DNA from: DASYXT01 sp035934555
GTDB taxonomy: Bacteria; Verrucomicrobiota; Verrucomicrobiia; Limisphaerales; UBA8199
Reading direction: 5' to 3'
Length of the DNA: 64,000 bases
Assembly: GCA_035934555.1 (NCBI GenBank)
Contig: DASYXT010000003.1
Span: 1 to 64,000, forward strand
Shown here: piece after piece, positions 56,001 through 62,620 of the stretch
Layout: every line of letters begins with the position of its first letter
How positions within the stretch are numbered: position 1 is the stretch's first letter
Translations under genes and position numbers: made by a program
The notes under the pieces: model-generated
Database searches by the model: none
Told to the model about the DNA's origin: nothing
The model's input: only the letters and a program-made list of their open reading frames with translations

Positions 56001-56956
56001 AGCGCTTCCTCTTCGTTCTTGGCGGGATCCTTCTTCATGCACTTGATCACGATGCCTTCATCGGCGGTGGTATCCACCACTTTGATCTTGTGCGCGCCCA
56101 GTTCGGCGATTTGCTTCACAACGGCTTTAGACAAAGGCTCGAACGCCCGCGCGACCACGAGGTTCTTGTCGGAGTCCATCACATCTTCGGTCAAGACTTT
56201 GTTGGCAAGGTCCTCGCGTTTCTCGGCGTCTTTGACGCTCAACTCCTCCACATCGTAAAAGAGTTTTAGGATTTCCTCGTCGGTGCCGCGCACCTGGGCT
56301 TCTTTGCCTTTGCCTTCCTTGGCTTCGCCATCCAGGAAAGCCAAGGCCCGGAAGAAAGTAGTCGTGAGGAACTTCCGGCGCCGCTTCTTGCGGTCCAGGT
56401 ACACATAGAGCATGTCGCTGGTGTCGAATTGGGCTTCGTACCAGGAACCGCGATCGGGAATGATGCGGAAGGAGTGCAGCGTCTTGCCGTTGGGGTGGAC
56501 GGTGGCTTCGAACGCCAGGCCGGGTGAACGGTGCAACTGGCTAACGATCACGCGCTCGGCGCCGTTGATGACAAAAGTGCCCTGTGGGGTCATCAGCGGC
56601 AACTCGCCCATAAACACTTTTTCTTCTTTCGTGCCTTTCTCTTCCTTAAGCAGGAAAGTTACGTAAAGAGGCGCGCCGTAGGTCAACCCTTCCCGGAGGC
56701 ATTCCAGCCAGTCCACTTTGGGCTCGCCGATTTCGTAGGAATGGAAATCCAGGACGCATTTGCCATCATAGCTCTCGATGGGGAACACCTCGGTAAAAAC
56801 GGCCTGCAGGCCGAGGTTCTTGCGCTTGGACGCCGGCTGGTCGGCTTGCAAAAACTCCTTGTAGGAATTGGTCTGCAACTCGATCAAATTCGGCGGGGCG
56901 ATGATCTCTTTGATTTTTCCGAAGTTAATCCGTTCGATGGCTCGCGATGATGGCAT
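53057..56956 (-). CDS. rpoB: RNA polymerase subunit beta
   Basis: 1299 residues. The rifampicin-binding region (SQLSQFMDQINPLAELTHKR, RRLSALGPGGL) is of the sensitive type by eye. Switch and C-terminal clamp motifs (KLSVGDKMAGRHGNKGV, QPLGGKAQYGGQRFGEMEVW) are intact. A normal subunit; it is preceded by two hairpins in the rplL-rpoB spacer. Confidence 0.97.
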   Translation of the reverse strand: MPSSRAIERINFGKIKEIIAPPNLIELQTNSYKEFLQADQPASKRKNLGLQAVFTEVFPIESYDGKCVLDFHSYEIGEPKVDWLECLREGLTYGAPLYVTFLLKEEKGTKEEKVFMGELPLMTPQGTFVINGAERVIVSQLHRSPGLAFEATVHPNGKTLHSFRIIPDRGSWYEAQFDTSDMLYVYLDRKKRRRKFLTTTFFRALAFLDGEAKEGKGKEAQVRGTDEEILKLFYDVEELSVKDAEKREDLANKVLTEDVMDSDKNLVVARAFEPLSKAVVKQIAELGAHKIKVVDTTADEGIVIKCMKKDPAKNEEEALKDIYRRLRPGDPPTAANARALIKRLFFDPKRYDLGRVGRYKINQKLGIKGGDSRILTKADLVAATKYLLRLKKGEGTLDDIDHLGSRRVRTVGELLANQCRVGLARTERLVKERMTLFDQGVESMSPQKLINPKALSAVIRDFFGRSQLSQFMDQINPLAELTHKRRLSALGPGGLSRDRAGFEVRDVHPSHYGRICPVETPEGPNIGLIASLATFARINDFGFLETPYRKVETGKVSGHVDYLTADREEAYVIAQANSPVTDRGAFNTDRVVCRGRGDFIDVEPARVDYMDVSPKQLVSVAASLIPFLEHDDANRALMGSNMQRQAVPLLVTESPLVATGLEERVARDSRAVIVSEDAGKVASVTGSQIIITPDGKVPEGKKKLKNDPEKGVYVYPVRKFMRSNAATCINQKIVVHKGETVKKGQVIADGPCTQGGELALGRNVLVAFMPWNGYNFEDAILISERIVKEDIFTSIHIDEFEVGARDTKLGPEEITRDIPNLGDEALKNLGPDGVIRVGAEVKPGDILVGKITPKSETELAPEERLLRAIFGEKAADVKDTSLKVPSGTYGIVMDVKVSAKKESEREARGMASEEKRHAKEVEDEYKKKMDELREQLTEALSNILLGEKIPLDVVNSETGEIIIPANRKITKTLLRKLAMVYDRIEIDPSPIRNKINEIIGSFKKKFDDLQMQYDEEIERAESGEGVDSGVIKSVKVYIASKRKLSVGDKMAGRHGNKGVVAKIVAEEDMPFMADGTPVDIVLNPLGVPSRMNVGQVLETHLGWAARLLGLKFATPVFDGIKEKDIRNYLKEAADKQKHHGERALIGDNGKSTLYDGRTGEPFDQEIVVGFIYMMKLGHLVADKIHARAVGPYSLVTQQPLGGKAQYGGQRFGEMEVWAMEAYGAAYTLQELLTVKSDDVQGRTRIYESIVKGDNSLEAGIPESFNVLVKEMQSLGLDVKVGYSNPVDQPQEPSTVLTAV

Positions 56957-57019
56957 TTGGACCTTTGTTCATGGGCGGCTGGGTGGGCCGGCCGATTAAG
57001 TTACTGCTAAACGACAGAA

Positions 57020-57052
57020 GGCAAGCCCCCCGCGTTCAAGCGCGGACTTGCC
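57020..57052. terminator. Two-tier hairpin in the rplL-rpoB spacer
   Basis: Outer stem GGCAAG (57020-57025)/CTTGCC (57047-57052), inner stem CCGCG (57030-57034)/CGCGG (57041-57045). It lies 64-96 bases before the rpoB start on the minus strand, where it could serve as an attenuator or processing site. Confidence 0.45.
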
Positions 57053-57135
57053 ACGAATCCACCCCGAACTTCGCCGGGGGGGTGCTGTTTCTTATATTGT
57101 TTACTAAGAATTATACCTTACTGGTCAAGGGAACC

Positions 57136-57170
57136 GGAGCGGCTCCGCAGTGTTCGCCGGGAGCCGCTCC
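57136..57170. terminator. Perfect 11-bp hairpin after rplL, likely attenuator before rpoB
   Basis: GGAGCGGCTCC (57136-57146), 13-base loop, GGAGCCGCTCC (57160-57170). On the minus strand it begins 14 bases after the rplL stop. Partial termination between rplL and rpoB is known in other bacteria and sets ribosomal protein excess over polymerase. No T-run follows. Confidence 0.55.
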
Positions 57171-57183
57171 AAAGAGTTTACCG

Positions 57184-57576
57184 TTATTTGACTTCCACTT
57201 TGCCGCCCGCATCTTCAAGTTTCTTTTTGGCGGAATCGGCTTCAGCCTTCGGCGCGCCTTCCAGCACGGGCTTGGGAGCGCCTTCCACCAGTGCCTTGGC
57301 CTCAGCGAGACCCAGGCCGGCCTTGACCTCGCGGACGGCCTTGATCACGGCGATCTTTTTGTCGGCCTGCACGGAGGTCAGGATGACATCAAACGTGGTC
57401 TTGGCTTCCGCAGCCGGAGCCGCAGCCGCCCCACCCCCGGCGGGACCGGCAGCCATGGCGACCGGCGCCGCAGCCGACACGCCCCACTTGCCTTCCAGTT
57501 CCTTCACCAGATCGGCAATTTCAATCACGGTGGCGTTACTCAAGTCATCTACGATTTTTGCTTTGTCTAGAGCCAT
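57184..57576 (-). CDS. rplL: 50S ribosomal protein L7/L12
   Basis: 130 residues. N-terminal dimerisation helix region, an Ala/Gly/Pro hinge (about 36-55), and the C-terminal factor-binding domain (FDVILTSVQADKKIAVIKAV, REVKAGLGLAEAKALVEGAP). It recruits translation factors to the ribosome stalk. It is followed by a strong hairpin before rpoB. Confidence 0.96.
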   Translation of the reverse strand: MALDKAKIVDDLSNATVIEIADLVKELEGKWGVSAAAPVAMAAGPAGGGAAAAPAAEAKTTFDVILTSVQADKKIAVIKAVREVKAGLGLAEAKALVEGAPKPVLEGAPKAEADSAKKKLEDAGGKVEVK

Positions 57577-57677
57577 TTTAACCTTTCATTTCATTTCGTT
57601 TCGTCGTCGCCCGGAGCCCCGGGTGTTTTGAGTCTGCAGCCGGCAGACCGACGATTTACGTTGTTGTTTGTTGTTTG

Positions 57678-57704
57678 GGCCCCAGCCGGCTTAGAGCCGG
57701 GGCC
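57678..57704. terminator. GC-rich hairpin in the rplJ-rplL spacer
   Basis: GGCCCC (57678-57683) pairs with GGGGCC (57699-57704), with a further GGC/GCC pairing inside. It begins about 13 bases after the rplJ stop on the minus strand. It could protect or process the rplJ mRNA and favour separate translation of rplL, which is made in excess. Confidence 0.4.
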
Positions 57705-57717
57705 AAATCGCATTTAC

Positions 57718-58248
57718 TCAGGCAGCCGCCGGGGCCTGACCGAGCTTGTCGCCACGGGCCTGCAAAACCCTGGCCATTTGGCTCGCCGGAGTATTGAGCA
57801 AGCGCACCAGCTTGGAGGCCGGGGCGCTTAATACGCCGAGCAGTTGACTGCGCAACACTTCCATCGAGGGCAGGTCCGCCAGGGTCATCACCGCTGCCTG
57901 TTCCAGCCGCTCATTATTCAGATATCCAAAATGTACCTTCAACCGCTCAAATTCTTTGCCAAAAGCCTTGACCGCTTTGGCCGCCATCGAAATGTCTTTC
58001 CGGCCCGTAACAACCGCCACTTGGCCCGCCAAAGAGCCGTTGAGGTCCGCCACGCCGGCTTCTTTCGCCGCCAGCCGGAAGACGGAGTTCTTGATGATGT
58101 GAATTTCCGCGCCGGCCTGGCCGAGCCGCTTGCGCAGTTCGGTCAAATGCCCCACGTTCAAGCCCTTGTAATCCACGACGATGAAAAAGGGCGAGGTGTT
58201 AAGGCGCGCCAGGTATTCCTGGGTCAGGTTTTGCTTTTCGGGCCGCAT
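57718..58248 (-). CDS. rplJ: 50S ribosomal protein L10
   Basis: 176 residues. N-terminal rRNA-binding domain (FFIVVDYKGLNVGHLTELRK, AEIHIIKNSVFRLA) and a C-terminal helix that carries L7/L12 dimers. The spacer to rplA is only about 50 bases, too short for the long L10 autoregulatory leader known from E. coli. Confidence 0.95.
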   Translation of the reverse strand: MRPEKQNLTQEYLARLNTSPFFIVVDYKGLNVGHLTELRKRLGQAGAEIHIIKNSVFRLAAKEAGVADLNGSLAGQVAVVTGRKDISMAAKAVKAFGKEFERLKVHFGYLNNERLEQAAVMTLADLPSMEVLRSQLLGVLSAPASKLVRLLNTPASQMARVLQARGDKLGQAPAAA

Positions 58249-58300
58249 GTTTGTGCCTGGTTAAACAGATTTTAAGTTAATTAGTTTCGAGCGCACCGGC

Positions 58301-58993
58301 TTAATGGGCGAATTCCTTCAGATCGAGCCGTACCGGCGGACTCATCGTCGCTGAAAGCGTGCAACTGGCAACGTAATCGCCTTTGACGCTGTTCGGCCGT
58401 GCCTTCATGACCGCATCAATGACCGCGCGGGCGTTTTCCTCGAGCTGCGTCGCGTTAAATGAGGCCTTCCCCACAGGCACGTGCACGTTGCCCGCCTTAT
58501 CAATTTTGAACTCGACACGACCGGCTTTCACTTCTTTCACCGCCCGGCCAGTGTCCTCGGTGACGGTGCCGGTTTTAGGATTGGGCATCAAACCGCGCGG
58601 GCCGAGCACCTTGCCGAGTTTGCGGACTTCGCCCATGGCCTCAGGCGTAGCGACGGCGACGTCAAAATCAGCCCAGCCTTCCTGGCACTTCTTGATCATG
58701 TCCTCAAATCCGACGTATTCGGCTCCGGCAGCGCGGGCCGCGTCGGCGGGCGGACCGCTCTTGGCGAACACCAGCACGCGAACCGTTTTGCCGCTGCCGT
58801 GGGGCAACGGCACGGTGCCGCGGACCATTTGATCGGACTGCTTGGGATCGACCCCCAAACGAAACGCCAGATCGACACTCTCGTTGAACTTGGCTTTGGG
58901 GAACTTGCTCAGGACTTCCACAGCGGACTTCAGCGGGTAGGCTTTCCGGCTGTCCACCTGTTCCAGGGCTTTGCGATAACGTTTACTCGGCAT
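58301..58993 (-). CDS. rplA: 50S ribosomal protein L1
   Basis: 230 residues from ATG 58993 (MPSKRYRKALEQVD). An upstream in-frame start at 59101 would add 36 residues unlike any L1 and run into rplK. The L1 signature (VLGPRGLMPNPKTGTV) is present. L1 forms the mobile stalk and in many bacteria represses the rplK-rplA mRNA. Confidence 0.95.
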   Translation of the reverse strand: MPSKRYRKALEQVDSRKAYPLKSAVEVLSKFPKAKFNESVDLAFRLGVDPKQSDQMVRGTVPLPHGSGKTVRVLVFAKSGPPADAARAAGAEYVGFEDMIKKCQEGWADFDVAVATPEAMGEVRKLGKVLGPRGLMPNPKTGTVTEDTGRAVKEVKAGRVEFKIDKAGNVHVPVGKASFNATQLEENARAVIDAVMKARPNSVKGDYVASCTLSATMSPPVRLDLKEFAH

Positions 58994-59107
58994 GTTACAT
59001 ATGTTGCGGTGCCAGCGAATCGCCTGACTAGCGCGACTCTCCCGCGGTTGTTGTTTCCGCGCGTTGCAGCGCCGCTTGATTGCGGCGTCCGCTCGGCGCA
59101 AATCATT

Positions 59108-59533
59108 CTATTCGGCCACTTCGATCCCCATGCTGCGCGCGGTGCCGGCGATCACCCGGAATGCCGCATCTTCATTGGTCGCATTGAGATCCTTCATTTT
59201 AAGCTTCACGATCTCCAGCACCTGTTTGCGCGTGACCTTGCCGACCTTTTCCTTATTCGGTTCCTTGGCGCCGGCCGTAATGCCCGCCGCTTTCTTTAAC
59301 AACACCGACGCCGGCGGCGACTTGGTAATGAAGGTAAAGGACTTGTCCTGGTAAACCGTGATGATGACCGGGATGACCATGCCCGGCTGGTCCTTGGTCT
59401 TGGCGTTGAATTCCTTGCAGAACCCCATGATGTTGACGCCGTGCTGACCCAGCGCAGGCCCGACGGGCGGCGCCGGGTTGGCCGCCCCGGCCGGAATCTG
59501 CAACTTGATCATGCCTGTAACTTTCTTCGCCAT
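59108..59533 (-). CDS. rplK: 50S ribosomal protein L11
   Basis: 141 residues from ATG 59533. IKLQIPAGAANPAPPVGPAL and GQHGVNIMGFCKEFN are the family N-terminal signature; the C-terminal rRNA-binding domain ends RSMGIEV. It forms the GTPase-associated centre with 23S rRNA. The start is 8 bases after the nusG stop. Confidence 0.96.
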   Translation of the reverse strand: MAKKVTGMIKLQIPAGAANPAPPVGPALGQHGVNIMGFCKEFNAKTKDQPGMVIPVIITVYQDKSFTFITKSPPASVLLKKAAGITAGAKEPNKEKVGKVTRKQVLEIVKLKMKDLNATNEDAAFRVIAGTARSMGIEVAE

Positions 59534-59541
59534 AAAAAATC

Positions 59542-60090
59542 TTAACCTTTCTCCACCTGCCAATATTCCAATTCGACCGGCGTATTGCGGCCGAAAATGT
59601 TGACGGTGACTTTAAGTTTGCCGCGCTCGGGCTCGATTTCCTCGATCACACCGCTGAAATTGAGGAACGGCCCGTTGTTAATCTTCACCGTCTCGCCCAC
59701 CTCAAAGCTAACCTTGGGTTTCTCGTGCTCTTCGGAGGCGGAAATCTGATTCTTAATCGACTCGACTTCTTCCGCCGGCGTGGGCGTAGGGGGTTCGCCG
59801 CCCACAAAACCGATCACCCCCTGCGTTTCTTTGATGAAATACCATGGTTTCTCGATAATGCGGTTGTTCTCATCCAACAGCACCATATCGACGAAGACAT
59901 ACCCGGGCCAAAGTTTGCGCGTCGAAACCGTCTTCTTCTGGTTGCGCACCTCGACCACCTTTTCCATCGGGACCAGCACTTCTTTAATGTAATCGCCCAT
60001 TTCCTCAGGCTTGATGCGCTTCTCGATGCTCTCCTTCACCTTCTGCTCCTGGCCGGACAAGGTGTGGATGACAAACCATTGACTTTGCAT
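59542..60090 (-). CDS. nusG: Transcription termination/antitermination factor NusG
   Basis: 182 residues from ATG 60090 (MQSQWFVIHTLSGQEQKVKE). NGN domain with WPGYVFVDM and WYFIKETQGVIGFVGG, then a KOW domain with VKINNGPFLNFSGVIEEIEP. A longer open frame to 60441 crosses secE and is not coding. It lies 8 bases after secE, as expected. Confidence 0.95.
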   Translation of the reverse strand: MQSQWFVIHTLSGQEQKVKESIEKRIKPEEMGDYIKEVLVPMEKVVEVRNQKKTVSTRKLWPGYVFVDMVLLDENNRIIEKPWYFIKETQGVIGFVGGEPPTPTPAEEVESIKNQISASEEHEKPKVSFEVGETVKINNGPFLNFSGVIEEIEPERGKLKVTVNIFGRNTPVELEYWQVEKG

Positions 60091-60098
60091 GGTCGAGT

Positions 60099-60356
60099 TC
60101 AAGTTATGTGCGTCACCACCCAGGTGAAGATGGCGTCCACCAGCACGGTAAAACCGCCCAGCAGAATGATCGAAATGCTGATCACCACCGTCGAGCCCTT
60201 CAGCTCGTCCCAGGTGGGCCAGGTGCATTTGCGCAGCTCTTCGCGGGTCAGGCGCACGTAATCGGCAAAGCGCTCCAGATGGCCGGCACGCCACAGCCAG
60301 GCAAACAGCCCGCCGATCAGCACCGCCCAAATAATAATCCAAACTGTGTCTGTCAT
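60099..60356 (-). CDS. secE: Preprotein translocase subunit SecE
   Basis: 85 residues with an extra N-terminal hydrophobic helix (WIIIWAVLIGGLFAWLW), the conserved amphipathic motif TREELRKCTWPTWDEL, and the essential membrane helix near 57-80. The two-helix form is common in Planctomycetes-Verrucomicrobia. It clamps SecY. Immediately upstream of nusG. Confidence 0.93.
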   Translation of the reverse strand: MTDTVWIIIWAVLIGGLFAWLWRAGHLERFADYVRLTREELRKCTWPTWDELKGSTVVISISIILLGGFTVLVDAIFTWVVTHIT

Positions 60357-60365
60357 AATTCAAAC

Positions 60366-60455
60366 TGGCGGAGAGGGAGGGATTCGAACCCCCGTCGGCC
60401 GCAAAGCCGAAGCGGTTTTCAAGACCGCCGCAATAGACCACTCTGCCACCTCTCC
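60366..60455 (-). tRNA. tRNA-Ser (anticodon TGA)
   Basis: 90 bases with encoded CCA (TGG at 60366-60368 on +). The 7-bp acceptor stem GGAGAGG/CCTCTCC is perfect. Anticodon loop reads CTTGAAA, giving TGA. A long variable arm fits the Ser class. It lies between tRNA-Trp and secE, an addition to the usual tuf-tRNA-Trp-secE order. Confidence 0.95.
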
Positions 60456-60456
60456 C

Positions 60457-60537
60457 AAATGCAGAATGAAAAATGCAGAAGGCAGAATGGCGCCCCGGTT
60501 TATTTGTTCTTCATTCAACATTCTTCATTCTGCATTT
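60457..60537. repeat. Inverted AATGCAG-type arrays filling the tRNA-Trp/tRNA-Ser spacer
   Basis: Left: repeated GCAGAATG/AATGCAGA words at 60457-60489. Right: their complement (CATTC, TTCATTC, TCTGCATTT) at 60507-60537. The outer 19-20 bases pair with about one mismatch. The element occupies nearly all of the 85-bp space between the two tRNA genes. Confidence 0.8.
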
Positions 60538-60540
60538 AGG

Positions 60541-60616
60541 TGGCAGGGCGGGAGGGACTCGAACCCCCAACCGACGGTTTTGGAGACCGCTACTCTACCA
60601 ATTGAGCTACCGCCCT
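60541..60616 (-). tRNA. tRNA-Trp (anticodon CCA)
   Basis: 76 bases including an encoded CCA end. Acceptor stem AGGGCGG/CCGCCCT is perfect; anticodon loop CTCCAAA gives CCA; the T-loop has GGTTCGAGTC. Position between tuf and secE is the common bacterial arrangement. Confidence 0.95.
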
Positions 60617-60637
60617 CGCCGTTGGCTTAAAGGATTG

Positions 60638-60724
60638 CTGGTTGATGGATTAACGGAAAACCCCGCGCACCGCCCCCGGGCGCCAGGTCCGCTCGTCCGC
60701 TTATCCATTACTTCATTCATCCAG
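60638..60724. repeat. Inverted octamer arrays in the tuf/tRNA-Trp spacer
   Basis: Left, on +: a partial unit then ATGGATTA and ACGGAAAA (60638-60660). Right, on the minus strand: CTGGATGA, ATGAAGTA, ATGGATAA, GCGGACGA, GCGGACC (60724 back to 60687). The ATGGATNA unit is shared with the rpoB-rpoC spacer. Confidence 0.75.
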
Positions 60725-60744
60725 TTGGCCGTTGGTTGGGTGGG

Positions 60745-61935
60745 CTAGGCGATTACCTCCGTCACGCGGCCGGCGCCAATGGTACGGCCACCCTCGCGAA
60801 TCGCGAAACGCTGGCCCCGTTCCATCGCCACCGGCGCGATCACTTGGATTTCCACCGAAACATTGTCGCCGGGCATCACCATTTCCACACCCTGCGGCAG
60901 CGTCACCGTTCCGGTGACGTCCGTCGTGCGGAAATAGAACTGCGGCCGATAATTCGTGAAGAACGGCGTATGGCGGCCGCCTTCTTCCTTGGACAGCACA
61001 TACACCTCGGCTTTGAAGTGAGTGTGCGGGGTGATGCTGCCGGGTTTGGCCAACACCATGCCGCGCTCAACTTCCTCTTTCTTGGTGCCGCGCAGCAGCA
61101 CGCCAACGTTGTCGCCCGCGTTGGCCGAATCGAGCAGCTTGCGGAACATTTCAATATCGGTCGCGACGGTCTTGCGCGTGTCGCGCAAGCCGACGATCTC
61201 CACATCGTCCATGCGCTTGAGCAGGCCGCGCTCGACACGGCCGGTGACCACCGTCCCACGGCCTTCAATGTTGAACACGTCCTCGATGCACATCAGGAAC
61301 GGCTTATCAACTTCGCGCGTCGGCAGCGGAATAAAGTCATCGATCGCTTCCATAAGCTTCTGGATGGCGGCTTCCCCTTCGGGATCACCCGCCAGCGCCT
61401 TCTTGGAACTGCCGCGGATCACCGGCGTCTTGTCTCCAGGGAATTGATACTTGTTCAACAGGTCGCGCACTTCCATCTCGACCAGGTCCAACAACTCGGG
61501 GTCATCGACCAGGTCCACTTTGTTCAGGAACACTACCACGGCCGGCACACCGACCTGGCGGGCCAGCAGAATGTGCTCGCGCGTCTGGGGCATCGGCCCT
61601 TCCGAAGCGTCCACCACCAAAATCGCGCCGTCCATCTGCGCCGCGCCGGTGATCATGTTCTTCACGAAATCGGCGTGCCCGGGGCAATCAATATGAGCGT
61701 AGTGGCGTTTGTCGCTCTGGTACTCCACGTGCGACACGGCGATGGTGACGGTCTTGGTTTCGTCACGGACCGTGCCACCCTTGGTGATGTCGGCGTAGGA
61801 GATGGGAGTTGCCAGGCCTTTGCGAGCCTGGGTTTGGACGATGGCGGCGGTTAACGTCGACTTGCCGTGGTCGATGTGACCGATGGTGCCGACGTTGACG
61901 TGCGGTTTCGTTCGTTGAAATTGCTCTTTAGCCAT
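60745..61935 (-). CDS. tuf: Elongation factor Tu
   Basis: 396 residues. G1 is GHIDHGKST, with Ile and Ser in place of the more common Val and Thr of GHVDHGKT. G2/G3 (DCPGHADFV), G4 (NKVD) and G5 are normal, as are domains 2 and 3 (GRGTVVTGRVERG, FFTNYRPQFYFRTTDVTG). It brings aminoacyl-tRNA to the ribosome. It is flanked by tRNA-Thr upstream and tRNA-Trp downstream. Confidence 0.97.
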   Translation of the reverse strand: MAKEQFQRTKPHVNVGTIGHIDHGKSTLTAAIVQTQARKGLATPISYADITKGGTVRDETKTVTIAVSHVEYQSDKRHYAHIDCPGHADFVKNMITGAAQMDGAILVVDASEGPMPQTREHILLARQVGVPAVVVFLNKVDLVDDPELLDLVEMEVRDLLNKYQFPGDKTPVIRGSSKKALAGDPEGEAAIQKLMEAIDDFIPLPTREVDKPFLMCIEDVFNIEGRGTVVTGRVERGLLKRMDDVEIVGLRDTRKTVATDIEMFRKLLDSANAGDNVGVLLRGTKKEEVERGMVLAKPGSITPHTHFKAEVYVLSKEEGGRHTPFFTNYRPQFYFRTTDVTGTVTLPQGVEMVMPGDNVSVEIQVIAPVAMERGQRFAIREGGRTIGAGRVTEVIA

Positions 61936-61987
61936 GGCTGTCTCCTGGTATTAATAATGTCTGTTCGCGTTTCGTTCGTGTTAAATC

Positions 61988-62063
<76 letters not shown>

Positions 62064-62184
62064 GAAGGCCAGATTTCGCTATCCTGATTACCTATAAAAC
62101 GACAAAAACCCATTGCCCCTGTTCTGTCCTTTTAAAGGCCAGGGGCTACGGATCTTCGACTTTTTACGGCCCGATTGCAGAACG

Positions 62185-62213
62185 AAAATACGAAACATGG
62201 CACGCGCTGTCAA
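62185..62213 (-). promoter_or_regulatory. Sigma-70 promoter of the tRNA-Thr-tuf operon
   Basis: On the minus strand, consensus -35 TTGACA (62213-62208), a 17-base spacer, then TATTTT (62190-62185). It lies about 120 bases upstream of tRNA-Thr. The flanks are A/T-rich upstream of -35, compatible with an UP element at a strongly expressed operon. Confidence 0.75.
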
Positions 62214-62620
62214 CGGGGTTTTTGCACATTTTTTTCATTTTCGAGAGCCCCGGCCACCTGCCCCCAAAAATCTGCTCCAAGTGCCCAAAAAAACTGCCTG
62301 ACGCCAGCACCCAAGGTGTGACGCTCCCGTTACGGGCCCATTTTCGATTCTCCCATCAGGCTAGCTGAACTCAGCCAAGATAACACCCTCCAGGCTCCGA
62401 CGCTCTAACGTTCTGCCGCTAAGCACGTTCCCTGCCTGACCGACCTTCTGTGCCCTTTTAGCACAATCGACCCGCGCCATTGCCTGATATTCAAGTTGGA
62501 TGAGCCGACGCTTCAAGCCAACGCCACGCTAGTGCCACGCCACCGCCCCGCTACCGCCCCGCTTGGAAAGGGTCGAGCAAAGGGTCTGTCTCGGGAACCG
62601 CGCCCTGGGGTCAGAAAAGT
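62214..62620. other. Intergenic stretch upstream of the tuf operon promoter
   Basis: About 400 bp between the tuf promoter and the stop of the glycosidase gene. The frames present are short and lack known motifs. It contains an A/T-rich part near 62219-62240 and a repetitive CCACCGCCCCG-type tract near 62535-62560. Nothing else recognised. Confidence 0.5.

Noticed and set aside
57577..58300. Long L10-type autoregulatory leader
   Set aside because: The space upstream of rplJ is only about 50 bases, too short for the known leader fold.
58994..59101. N-terminal extension of L1
   Set aside because: Arg-rich sequence unlike L1 that fills the spacer to rplK; ATG 58993 gives the normal start.
59542..60441. 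300-aa version of NusG
   Set aside because: The extra N-terminal part crosses secE and part of the tRNA-Ser gene in another frame; ATG 60090 gives a standard NusG.
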